64,000 nucleotides of DNA from Cristatella mucedo (lineage: Eukaryota > Bryozoa > Phylactolaemata > Cristatellidae): positions 8,042,001-8,106,000 of the forward strand of contig WPIO01000002.1 in the NCBI GenBank assembly GCA_009760855.2, given 5' to 3'. The position numbers and the translations under genes were made by a program. The notes beneath the pieces are model-generated. The model searched no databases, was not told where the DNA came from, and was given only the letters and a program-made list of their open reading frames with translations. This document shows, in pieces, positions 47,740 to 60,000 of this stretch (positions within the stretch are counted from its first letter, which is position 1; each line of letters opens with the position of its first letter).

Positions 47740-50680
47740 TTACACCTGTGCTACTCATGGCAAATATCTCCAGATTTTCTCGAAGACTAAACCATACAAT
47801 AGCATACGAAAGACCCAGCTAGCAGTCTCAGGATGGTGGTAGTGTCAGCAAGGACTCTACCAACCGAGTACAATCTGCAGAGTTTGATAGAAGCCGCCTT
47901 ACGTTTACACACACTGTGGCCTTTTAGCTCTAGACAATTGGGTGGCTTTTTCTATGCACAAAAACCTTCTATAAATAAACGCAAATCGTTACTTTCTCTA
48001 AGCTGGCAATGCAACGCAGTGGTTATCTGATTCAGGAGTCCAAAAACCTATAGTTAACTGTACGCAGCAATGCAGCAGGAGACCATTGTAGTTACACTGC
48101 ACAGCTAGTATCATAATATGTCAGGATTGCTGGGATACGATGTGCTTATGGCCATTCCTCTTAAACCAATCTTTCAAGCTAACAGCCACTCAAAGTATAA
48201 GGCAGAATCTATCCTGGTGGAGTCGAAGGCTTGAAAACCCCTTCAGGATTTATACCTCTGTCATATAGCGAACTCAACTGTCCCATCGGCTTCGGTTATG
48301 TTAAGCACGTTTGCACTAGCTTATTGGAGGTGCCTTGCAGAGAATCAATGGTGGGGAATGCTACTCTGCTTGAAACTCCCAATGAATATAGTCGGTAGTT
48401 CCCAATAAGCTGCTGGAAGCTGACTAGAGGCCCTTCTTGGATTCTGATCTAACGTAATGTACTGTGATCTAATGGTGACTCTTGATTGTCTGGCGAGGTC
48501 TATCACATGGTCTCTCGTGGGAGATGTCTGGTCTGTGCCGATCAAAATCTTCGGTTTAGTTGTCACTTTGATTCATTGATGCACAAACGCAAGATGTGCA
48601 ATTTACGTTTATAATTAAAAGCAGATACATAGTGCCTTAGAAGAGGGGAGCTGCTGACGTCTAGGTGCTAGAATCGCTCAGTAGTACCACTGTGCGAGTA
48701 GCTTCGCGGTCGCGTCAGCCGTTACTGGCTTGCAACCGAATAGGCTTGCTAGCAGGGTCGGAAATCACTGAGCTGCTAGCTGACCTTTTACTAAAGGCCT
48801 AGCGGCTGATCTTGGATGAACGATTGGGCAGCCTAGGCTATGGTGGAGACGGTGAACCAGAGCTGGGCAGAAATCATAGGCTGATATCCATGGAGATTGT
48901 TGGTATACCACAAACTTGTTGTACAGCTCTGCTGTGTCATGTACGGTGCGAGTGGATTGGGTGGATCTGGCTGTGAGCTGTTTCACTGACCTTCAACCAT
49001 GAGATCATACAGAAAGCACTTCACTGACGAAAGTTCTACGAAGCTATATGCCGGCTCCAGACCGTCGAAGACTGTCGAACTTGCTATCGAACTAGGGGGT
49101 GGGGTGGGGGTAATGCATAATGGGTCGTACAGTCATCATGCAGCAGGATTTCATCGTTGGTCATAAGTGGCACAGTTGAATTGTCTCATTGTGCAGCAAG
49201 CAATATTAACATTAGGTAATATCAAGTACATATTAAGCAAAAGGTGTGCAGCAGCAGGTGGCTTGTAAGCACTCTGAATTGGGTAATTCGTAGTAACACG
49301 CCCAGCCCCACCATCCACGTCAACGTGTAGCTGCTTTTGATATGCCTTGACATGCATGGCATGCTTGTCAAAAATGCCAACCGTAGGGCCAAGCCTGGAA
49401 CTATTGCAAGCTCAGAGAGAAAGTGAGAGAAACGTCGCAGCCACCGCTGCAGTAGTTTCTATATTCTCACTCCTGTTCTAAGTTAAGCACACTACAAAAG
49501 TTAACTCACACCTCTGCCTACGTGAAAGGCCTCTAGACAGGGCGCCTTAGGGCACTCCTGCTCGCATTGGGCAATAAAGAGTTGCCTGCTGCAGGACTCA
49601 ACCCTCGACCTAAGTAGTGAAATGCGACCACCTTACCCCTAACCTAAGATCCAAGAGCAATCTGTCTCGACATTTGATGCAATCTGATTGCTGCATGTGT
49701 GCCATAGAGCTAAAGGTCACATACTACAGATGACATTTCGAGGTCAAGCCTCGGGCACGTCATCTTCCTGACTATTCCTTACCTGTACTTTTGGCACCAA
49801 GTCCCTACTAAATGAAACGGTGTACGGCTTTAGCTGAGCCTGGCATATCGTACAAGGATATTTAAGGCAACATGCCAGACCGACATAGCACAAAAAAGGC
49901 AAGATTTCCAATTTTGGGAAACACACTTTAATAGTGTCGATGGTTGCAAGAATCTTATAAGCTCTCGGGCACTAATGCTACCAATCTGCTTATAGGCAAT
50001 TTTGATAACTTACAGAAAATGGCTCTGCTCGCAGCTGTTATGGCTATGTTAGGAATATCTGGCAAATGGTTGGTGCATTTATGGGCACAACAGCCAGTTG
50101 GCCCCCCCCCAAGAAAAATCCGGACTTCGGAAATTCTTTAGGAAGAGAAGCTGCTGATTCTGCAAGCACATACGGAACACGTTCTACTAATTTTGTTTGC
50201 ATGTTTGTGCTGTTGACATAATAATTCCGTGGACGAATGTTTTTGCTCCACCTGTAGCAACAACACTTGCTGAAAATGCATATGGCTGTCCGGTATAATG
50301 CCTTCGCACGATAGGTTGCAGACTGAGCCTACCAGTTAAGATTTAAAAGTAAAACTTTATTGAAGCTATGTCAACACAGAATGTGAGCTAGAACTTGTGG
50401 GTATTTGCTCTCAGCAATCAGGCGCTCATCTGATCCTGCCCAGAGTAAACTCAGAATTACTACAATTAAACTCCCAAAAGTAAGTTTTTTTAATATGTGC
50501 CAATGTTGATCTTCAAGTATAACCTATTGGATATAGAGTTAAGACACGGTATTCACACACTGCATGTTTAAATATATGCCCTGAATCATTCTACTTGCAG
50601 CTTTCGGAACTCATAATCTGTTCACTAAAAAAAGAGCAATGGAAGTCTTGATTTCTTTCACGAATCAGCTATCGATATGT
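47740..50680. other. Intergenic stretch, no gene recognised
   Basis: Only short frames. A SINE remnant lies at 49.5 kb. A minus frame at 48,345-48,566 begins TKPKILIGTDQ, faintly like a BEL/Pao protease-end motif, but nothing else supports it. Confidence 0.5.
49536..49655 (-). mobile_element. SINE type 2
   Basis: On the minus strand: GATCTTAGGTTAGGGGTAAG (A-box head), GTCGCATTTCACTACTTAGG, GAGGGTTGAGTCCTGCAGCA (B box), then GCAACTCTTTATTGCCC. Same block order as the 58.5-kb copy. Confidence 0.6.
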
Positions 50681-50686
50681 TTTATT
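50681..50686 (-). terminator. Candidate poly(A) signal of GNPDA
   Basis: AATAAA on the minus strand, about 260 bp beyond the GNPDA stop codon. A second copy lies further downstream near 50,357. Which is used cannot be told from sequence. Confidence 0.35.
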
Positions 50687-50947
50687 AGAACGATTCTAAC
50701 CTAGCGGCCGACAATAGCGATAGCAATACAAGCACGGCTTCGCAAAAAGGATGCTATGTACCTACTGGAGCAAGTCGATTTTAAAATTGGCTAGTGCTTG
50801 CTGCTTGCAATACAAAAATTGATTTCATACATGGATATGACTGTATTGAGCATGTGACCGATGCATAGCTCTAACCAAAAACAATAAATCGACAGGGCAA
50901 CGGCAAGGGCTAGCTCAAACCACTGGCACAGAGCTGGCTGGAGGTAG

Positions 50948-53744
50948 TCACTTCTCTTCCACGAGCTTGTTGTGCAAGTTCATTAAACCCTTGAAATATC
51001 GTACGGTTTTCACTCGCAACTCGAGAGTGGCATCTTCATCGACAACGAATATGGCTTTCTTGTGCTGCTGGAAAGCCGATACGGTCCACATGTGTGAGAC
51101 ACCGTCCTCGATCGATTTGCGCAGGGCCAAGGCCTTGCGAGCACCGCTGATAAGAATCATCACCTACAGCGCATCCGAAGCCAGCCACGGTCTCATCAAG
51201 CGACAGCTCAACTTGCTCAAAAATAGCAACAGCAGAAGCCCCAAAGAGACGCCTGCGTCCACCAAACAAAAAACGTGCAGGGGGCTGAAGGAGGAAGTGC
51301 AGTGTGAATGGCTTTCGCATACTTGCCTCGGCAGAATCCATCACTGTGGCCACACCCACGGTGAGCGCCTGTTTTGGGACCTGCGATATGTCATCGTTGA
51401 AAAATCGCGAGTTGGCAAGCACTGTATCCCAGGCCAGAGTTTTCACTCTCGTTCGAGACACCAGGCTGGAGCCAGGCTCATTAAAAGCAATGTGGCCATC
51501 TTCACCGATCCCTAGATACCGCATCACCAAGGTCACAATTAATTCCTATATAAGAACCATACGAGCCAGGCAGCAGCAGACAGCAGTCAAGACTCTTAAA
51601 ACGGCTCAGCAGGAGGCTACAAATGAACTGCCAGCAACCACAGCAAACGCCGAAGTCTGAAATAAAAGAATTTGAATTTGAAATAGAGAATTTGAAACCA
51701 CACGATCCAGAAGGTCAAATATCACAGCACTCATCGAATCTATCTTCAGCTTGCCATCTTGAAGAAGTAAAAGTAAACGATGCTAGTGCAATGTGGACCA
51801 CTCTTGCTTACCTCCGATAAAGAGCTCTACACCACCAGCTGCTAGTATTGCTGCTTCATAGGCATCACATTCAGCCTGCAGGTCAGGCGCATTGCCATCC
51901 AACACGTGAGCGTTCTCCGGTTCGATATCAATGTGCTTGAAGAAGTTATTCCACATGAAAGAGTGGTAGCTTTGAGGATGGTCCCTTGGTATGCCTAGCA
52001 ACAAAAGGAAAATTAACCGGTGCCAGTTCCACAGCCTATGCAGGAGTGCACCACGGCCAAGATGTAAGTAAGACGATGACCAGCTACAGGCAGAGGAGAG
52101 GGCACACGGACTGCACTCCGAAAGTATTTGGGGCCACACGGTCAAGCAGATGCTGCTTGGGTAAAAGGACTGCTAAAAGTCTATCCCATGGACCACCATG
52201 TTTGGCCAAGCACGATTTTTATGAACATAAGCTCGTCAACTCGGCGACATTTGTGGCAGGGTTAGAGGAGAGCAAAGAGAAAGGTTGAGCTGAAAACAGC
52301 TTCACCGAGCTTAAAGTTTCACTCATCGGTTCACCGACACTCCTACTGCTGGGTTAGGACACCAATTGGTTTATAAGGGATGATGGGCACCACCATCAAG
52401 TATCCAACCACCAACATATCCTGGTGGCACTGACTCCAGTGGTTTACAATTTCAACCAGGCTGGTGCTGCATGTCAAAAAGTGGCAACATGTAAGCATGA
52501 TATCACTGCAAGGTCAGGATCAGACGGAATATCATGCATTAGCACATAAACAACAACACACTATGACATGTGTGACAATCCTGTCAATAGTGCGAGGATT
52601 TCTGAAGCAGACCAGGAACCTCCTCCAGGTCACCTAGCTTGCACAAAATGAATGAATCAGACTGGACGGTCTAAGCAAAGCATACAACAAGGTTGAAACA
52701 TCCTTAGGTTCCCTTAAGTGCAGCAAGGGCCGCATGCGTGTTTCCAATGCCATGGTCGTAAGTCTATCACTAGCTTCGAGCGTGATGATGGTGCAATCCA
52801 GACACCAACAGCTAGTGCAGCAGCCAGAGTGAACTAGTACAAGAACTAAGTCAACACCATTTGACCAGTTCAAGATATGCAATCTTGAGTGGGGCAGCAG
52901 GTCTTTAGCAGACAGCAGTACTCCAGCAGCGGCACTAGATACTTGCCAGCTTTCTCAGCACAAGAGAAGAGCAGCCGAGGGCCCACCGACGGTGGCTGAG
53001 TAGCCGACTCGAGTGATAACACCACAGGCCAATGTCCAAGACACCGGTGATTTTCGACAGCCGTCAGTCGAACTTGTACACTAAGGCACCCCAAACATCC
53101 ACTGACCTTACCCCTCCACTACCAAATCCAGATCAGTCAAGCTGCACTGCTGAAGCATGGCCACTGCTGATGTGTCTGGGTGCTGCAGCCATGACCAAAT
53201 GGCGGTCACGAAATAAAGAAGGTACAAGCATACCAGCCTGCTTTCCTTATCAGAGCAGTAAAACAGCCACTCTTCCAGCGGCATTCAGGGCACTTAATAC
53301 TCCTGTCCCATTTCGGGGTCGCTGGCAGAACAGGCTACTCATGCTCTAATGCTAAGACTTTGCTATTCCCTTAAAGCAACCTAGGACCACAGTTTACTCA
53401 CCAACAAGTAGCATCGTAATTGACACGAAGATATACCACAGTGCCTATGGGAACACGACAGGCGACGAATCGGGAAACGAACGGCCCTGAAGCAAGCGGT
53501 CACGTGCACGTGCATGCGCAGGCATGGACCCATGCATACACGCATGCACACACGTACACACAGTCGACAACTACATGAAAGTGGCTGCTTGGACGGCAAA
53601 ATAAATAAATCAAACACAGAATTCTAGGCTTCGGTTCAGACATGGATCGTTACAGTTCACAGGTAAAGTGTAGCTTGTCATGGGGGTGCATAGCATTTAT
53701 AGACTGCGCTGGCCCTGGTGAAACGATTAAGGTGCCCTCATGCG

Positions 53745-53793
<49 letters not shown>

Positions 53794-56458
53794 GCACATG
53801 TGGGCACTCGCGCAAACGCATGCCCCAGGCACCTACATAGCCCTGGCAATTTGTTTCAATTACAGCTTGGCCATAATTCAGCCAGCCAGTAAACTGCAGA
53901 CTAGGTGAAACATGCAATGACACGTTTGCAGAGTAAAAGAGCTTTTCTGATCTCACAAACAAGTCACCGAGACTTACACGGCGATGCTGCCTCAGATGCA
54001 GGCAGCTGTCGAGAATTATGTAATGCCAGTGCTTTTCAGAAGGGAGACCTTGTAGATGCATTCACACTTGTTGTACGAGGCAGCTTTACACAGCCTGCAT
54101 TGGCCACACATAGCAGCTAGACGTACCCCTAACTACACGAGCATGACAGCTCTGAACAAGCAGGCACATAGCAAAACGGATGCTGCTTCCAAAACAGGAG
54201 GGCAAGCTGTGAAAAGCTACTTACACCACCACGGCACGATTCTGAGCAGCTACCGATTGATTCAGCAGTACCACAGTAAAAACAAACAAAACATGCAGCC
54301 TACAGTCCTTAGAGCTAGAACTGCCAATGTGGGCACAATAACAGCTTCCTCGAGTGACCACGTTAGATTATAAGCTATATGGGAACACATACTCACCGAC
54401 ATATTCATCCATGTTAAACGTCTTCACATACTTGAACGACAGCTTTCCCTTCTGATAAAATTCGACCAGCTTCTTGTACATACCCAAAGGAGTACTGCCT
54501 GCAAAAGTAGGCAAGAAGCACTAGCCACAAAGCTGCAAGCTAGTGGACTGGGGTGGAGTGGGGGGGGGGTAACCTACACGCCTACTGGAGCTCAGGATAT
54601 ACAACTGCAACGACATGCTAGCATATGCATAGCCAGTAAAATTGCAACAGGGCCAAGCTCTGTATACAAAAGATTGAACCTTGACTATCACAACGATTGA
54701 ATAATAATCACGGAAGGGCTGAAAAGACATATCTCTTCCTGTAATTTTGCCCGGGCACTGCACTGCAACGGTTTAGGCATGATGTAAGCACGAGATTGTG
54801 CAGAAGTTACTTCAGTTAACAAAATCTAAGGCCGACTGCTTAACGAGTGGCCCTAACAGCAGCCCTTTTCAATGTATGCAGGGAGAAGACCTACGGCATA
54901 TGCGATAGCTAGTATGTTAAAAAAGAGAGCAGTGTTTAAAGGTCTGTTAGGCTAGTAGTGTTCTTAGACTGGGAGATGAACTTCCAAGATCAGGCCAGTA
55001 GTGGCAGGGCCTGACGGTAACATTGAAGCAAGAACTAGTAGGAAGGATGACATCAAAACTCCACCTGGCAGACAGACGCTTGTTGGAAATGTCATGTACA
55101 GTTGCAGCTGAAAAATGATTTTGAAAAATAAATTTACACTTTATCTACAAACGCTGGCATTTATTAAATGCAGCTAGTCCACAGTCAAATCACAGCTCCA
55201 TAGCCATACATCATCAATGGCAAGCATACCAGCACCCATGCGCATGCACTAAAAAACACAGCACAGTAATCCACGAGCACCAATACGATATGTGCTAGTC
55301 TAACAAAAGTTAATTTCCTAACGACAAACTCGACAGTTAGAGAGACAAAGCAATAACGCGCCAAACTGGTGGAAGACTGCAAATAGTGAGACAGGCTCGA
55401 GAAAGCACTTCCGGGGCCATATCGGGTATACAACAGAGAGCCGGTTTTTGCCATAAGGATCTGATTGCTGATCCGTGCCACAGATGACCCGATTGGTCGG
55501 TGATAACTTCGAGCCCAGCCTTTTAGTTGCTTTCACGTGCTCGAATAAGCCACAGTAAATGACCGGTCTGAAAGTTGCATGGTCAATGCGGCTGGAAAAC
55601 CTCGGATGTCACGACCAGGATCAGCCTATCACAGACTCTTAAATGCAGCACATCTTACATTTGCCAACCAATGGAGCCGCACGGTCTGGCTCTTGTCATT
55701 GCTGATGCAATTCGCTGTCCTCTGGCACAGCTGCATTAGTGAATGTAACAGGTGAGTGCAACAATGTTTCTTGCAGCAATAGCTGGCACTTCAGCTCCGC
55801 TATTTCCTCTCGCTCCTAATCGAAAACTAACCTTAAATATCCTCGTTACTCGCATGACTTATGACGGTCAGGTGACAGCAAGGGACGTGAAAAAGAATTA
55901 AAACGAAGGGCAAGTGAGGGTATCAGACGTGGACCTTGCCAGCGACAGCCAGTCATAAGAAGGCTGACTGGCTTGTCTAGTCAGGCAGGGCCAATTTATT
56001 CTGGTCGGTCTGGAGCTAGGTACCCCCCCCCGACCCACCCCAGCGCACCTTCCCCGGCACTTCACTAAGCCCACGGTGATGGCCTTAATGTAACTAAAAC
56101 ACGAATAAACTCAACCGTGGATAGCCAGCTGCCTATGCTCATGGCCGATCGGCAGCAAAAAAATGCACAGAATTTCCATTCTGATGGAGGCGATAATACT
56201 GTAACGTTGCTCTCCACCACTGACTGCGGCGGGATCGCGTTACAAATCAAGCTTGCAGGTCTCACATTAACATGCACCAGGCACAGCACCGTTTGTACGC
56301 GGTATGCACATGCCTGAAAAGCTGCGTGTCGTACCTGTGGGCAGCCCAAGCACGAAGTAGCGATCCGGGCCGGGAGCGAAATCCAGAATTCTTCGTTTGA
56401 CGTATTTTGCGGCCCATTCGGACACTTTCGCGTAGTCGTCGACTATGACTAGCCTCAT
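50948..56458 (-). CDS. GNPDA: Glucosamine-6-phosphate deaminase (isomerase)
   Basis: Converts glucosamine-6-phosphate to fructose-6-phosphate plus ammonia, a cytosolic step linking amino-sugar turnover to glycolysis. Coding exons, 5' to 3' on the minus strand: 56458-56335, 54498-54397, 51994-51812, 51511-51327 and 51163-50948. They join in phase to 269 aa ending EEK-stop, close to E. coli NagB (266) and human GNPDA2 (276). The start (MRLVIV) aligns with the family start. Visible motifs: GLPTG sugar-phosphate loop, NMDEY with Asp72, and [12 protein letters not shown] with Asp141, His143 and Glu148, the known catalytic residues at the same numbers as in NagB. Intron 4 uses a GC donor (GAG|GCAAGT). 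The ATG sits directly after a TTTCCAG acceptor, so a non-coding 5' exon must exist; a good donor (CCAAAG|GTATGT) at 56679/56678 is a candidate. A TTTATT at 50681-50686 (AATAAA on the minus strand) is a plausible poly(A) signal. Confidence 0.95.
53747..53790. repeat. (CA)n microsatellite in a GNPDA intron
   Basis: About 44 bp of perfect CA repeats between the second and third coding exons of GNPDA. Confidence 0.95.
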
Positions 56459-57010
56459 CTGGAAAGCAAGTGGCAGAAAGTCGCTTATGCGTGCAGTGAA
56501 AATACAGGAACTCAAATCTTTTGCACAGCAGACTTTATAAATACCCACCGTTCGGCACGCTGGGGTATCGTAAATAACGCCTATCGTCACAGCTGCAAGC
56601 AAGTTTTATATTCCGCTTTATCAGCGGCGCCACTGGTTTTCGACGGCTGTTGCCAGTTTCGCATGTGCGCGTACATACCTTTGGTTGTTGCGCAATCGGC
56701 GCTATCCCAACAGTCAGATTTTTATCAGAACCGGATATTTGGAGCTCCGCAAACGTAAATAAGCAACACACAAAGTAATTACAAACAGGTTATCCTTATC
56801 TCTCACGCCCCGCTAAGGCAGGTCTAAGGACCACTACATCCGGTACTCAATGCCAAGGTCCGTCAATATTACTCTTGCTGCTGTTATTCTTGTTTGACGA
56901 CTAATAAAAGGCTTAAAAAATAATAAATTTTTCTGCTTTTTACAATTCAATAGGTCATCAGAACGATTGGCTCTGGCGATTTTTATTAAGACCCGCCCAC
57001 AAAAACACTC
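56459..57010. promoter_or_regulatory. Probable bidirectional GNPDA/CLPB promoter
   Basis: The two start codons face away from each other 552 bp apart with no other gene between. On the CLPB side there is an inverted CCAAT box (ATTGG, 56966-56970) and a GC-box-like CCCGCCC (992-998 of the 56 kb block, about 13-19 bp before the ATG); no clear TATA box is placed for it. On the GNPDA side a consensus 5' splice donor (minus strand, 56678) marks a likely non-coding first exon, which would put both transcription starts within roughly 56.7-57.0 kb. Shared control is inferred from spacing and motifs only. Confidence 0.5.
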
Positions 57011-60000
57011 ATGGCCGCCACCGTAAAGTCGCTGCGTCTCGTCTCGAAGTGCATCGTTTGCGCCCGAAAATCACTTGGCACAGACTCTTACAGCATATTC
57101 CAGGCTACCTACCGCCGGGCTCGGCGTCTGATTAGACAGCTGACGTATCTGCCGGTCCTGAGCCTAAGAAGCAGGGATGCTGTTCTGGCAGCCCGTAGCG
57201 TCGGCTCGCTGGGTTTGGTCCTGCTGGCCTCTAGTCTAAACAGCGGGCGTTTCACCGAAAGACGTATGTCACCTTTGATAAAACACTTAGTCTCTTGCAA
57301 GAAGCATGAGTCAAGCTCTGGCGCGCTTTGCATAGCTTACTTGAGCACCCTGGCCTCATAGTTCTCTGACGAGACGTAATGCACCGAGGGTTGCACTATA
57401 TAAGACATTCGCTATTATTTACCGCGTTGGCTTCCGATTGACGCCATTTCTCATGCGTGCTTTATTATTCTTTAGATTTCGTTGGTGTTTTTTTTAGACA
57501 AGTTGCTATTCGCATCGGTGCAGGAAAATGATGCAGCTCTATTGAAAAAGTGAGTGCATTTTAACTCAGGCGTCTGCATTTGTTAGTATTTTTTAGTGAG
57601 GCTCGCAAATTGTGCATGCGTCTCTCAATGCAGGTGCATCGAGGAAGGGGTTGACGTCAACACCAGGCATCCTTATGGATGGACTGCTTTGATGGTAGCT
57701 GCCGTGAATGACAACCACCCGTGAGCATATGCCAATTGTGCCTGAGCCATTTGCTTGCTGCATATCCCGCCATCCGGGCGCTGTGCACTCACTGCGAATG
57801 ACCGACGTCCATAGCTGCAGCAGCCTATCATGGGCGACCTGCATGCGTTTAACTGAAGGGCTTTAGAGATGCTTCTGAAAGCTGGGGCTGATCCGAATGC
57901 TGGCGACTCATTCTCGACCTACTACAAGACCGCGCGGGAATTCGCTGCAAATCCACTGCACGGTGAGAGGGCAGGGCAAGGAGCATGCTTGCGAGGCTTG
58001 GGTATAGAGAGAGAGGAGAGAGAGAGACGTTTGCTGTCTGACGTTTACCTTTCTTCATATCCGCCTGCAGTGCTTACAACACGGGAGTCCGAGTTCAGCC
58101 ACAAGCTAAACAATCAGGCAAGCTTCCGGGGCAGCACGGCATTGCACTATGCAGCCCTTGCTGATAGCGATGCCTCTGTGAAAGCCCTTCTGGCAGCAGG
58201 TGAGTGACAAACGAAAGCCGACTGACTGACCGCAGCCGGCTGCAGCAGCTGATGTGCTGTGCATCATTCAAGTTGCCAATTGCTCGAGTTCACCCTCCCG
58301 TAGATGGTCTCTGGTGATCCTAGTTTCTTCCTACCTTTTTTATTCCTGCAAGTTCTGGACGTTTTAAAATGCAGCGCAGTGGCCCCCCCCCCCATCGGCA
58401 GCGCTTCTGCCTAAGAGCTTCGCCAGAAGGCCTATCATGGTGATTTGATTTGGGCATAGATATATACAGGTACATGGTTTGGGAAGGAAGTAAAGGTTGG
58501 CCGATTCAATTGCCTCATCTATATAGAGACAGAAGAGTAGCATAGGCTATCATTCCGGCTTGCAATAGGCAATACAGTATTGACTTCGGCAGGACATACA
58601 ACTAAAAATCCTATACTGGCTAATGAAGTACTAATACCTTACCCCTGATCTAAGACCCTTTGTCGTAAGGGAATGGCATGCATGGTAAGCAATATCTATG
58701 CAAATTAGCTTAGCCCCTCATTATTTAGCCAACTTGGTTGATGCAGTGTCAGCAGCTAGCAAGATGCTGCTGTCGGCTGTCATTGTTTATAAAAAAAAAG
58801 TGGACCCTTTTTGACAGTTCTTATCTGTCTTTGGGTTATCACTTTGGCCAAGTCGTGTCCATTCTTCATTGCTTCCTACAAACTACCTAGCTAGGATGCG
58901 TGTGCTGATGGTTTTGATAGCAAACTAGGAAGAAATCAGTGGAAGGTAGGACCGTATAAGCGTGCACGTATTTATCAAAGTCATCACCGTATTTCTGCAC
59001 ATCCTTTTTTCTCACGAATAGCTACAGGACCATGCTCGTGTGACCATTGACCCAGATGCTCAGCTATCTAGTGTGGGGAGAATAGATTTGATGTCACCAA
59101 TCTTAAGGTTGTACTGACTACCACACATGATGTCAGGCATGTAACAATATTGAATCTATCGAGGCTAGACCTTGACCATCATGTTGATGTCCCATCAGAG
59201 GAGGAATAATAAGGCTTTTAGGGCCTCAAGCTGTTCACAAACCATTTCGAGTAAGCTCACGGGCACCAGGGCTTCCTGGACCCCTTACGGGTGCTGAGGC
59301 ATTACATGATCTAGTGAGTCTCGGCAAAGTCACAGAGACTACCTGGTAGCTAATGCTGATTAGTCCTTATATGCTCTTAAAGCCTCATTGCTTTCAGTGC
59401 ATAATCGGCTGTCAGCCATGTGTCGATCCTGCACAGCAGAGAAAATATTAACAGTAACCAAGGTAGTGTTGGAAGCAATTGAATATAGCTTTATCTACAT
59501 GCAGACCTATGACCTAACATTATCTGCTGCTCAGATTCACATAGTGTGACCAGGCAGATGTTTCAGAGTTCTTGAATTGCAAAATGGATATGTACAAATT
59601 GCCGATGATGCTGAGACAGAGCTGAGGTGGCACATTAAAGGACCAAAATCCTGGCTAGCATGAAGTTGTTTATCGTGACAACTGGAAGTTCTGTCGGCAC
59701 CTCGTACGAGTCTTTGACAGAATATTGTTTGCGCTACTTGAATTACCTCCTATCCACCCCCTCGGCAGCCTTGTAATATGAAAAAGATTTTGGGTCAGCC
59801 TCTGCTCACGGAATACTGTGCCTGGCTTCTTTGCTAATTTTGATTCTATATTTGATATGAAGTTTACATTTTGGAATGCACCTGTCTGCTGTCTAGTGTC
59901 CTGCTAACGAGTTTCATTATGATGATGAGGGGCTCTACATTTTTTTTGTCCAACTAAGCTGTTGTGTCATATGTTGGGCTTGCTATAGGCAGCATGCCGT

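Noticed and set aside
48345..48566. Possible BEL/Pao retrotransposon piece (KILIGTDQ)
   Set aside because: One short motif, frame lost at once, no protease, RT or LTR nearby.
50967..51660. 182- and 118-codon plus-strand frames
   Set aside because: They lie opposite GNPDA exons, whose frame, splice sites and catalytic residues are clear.
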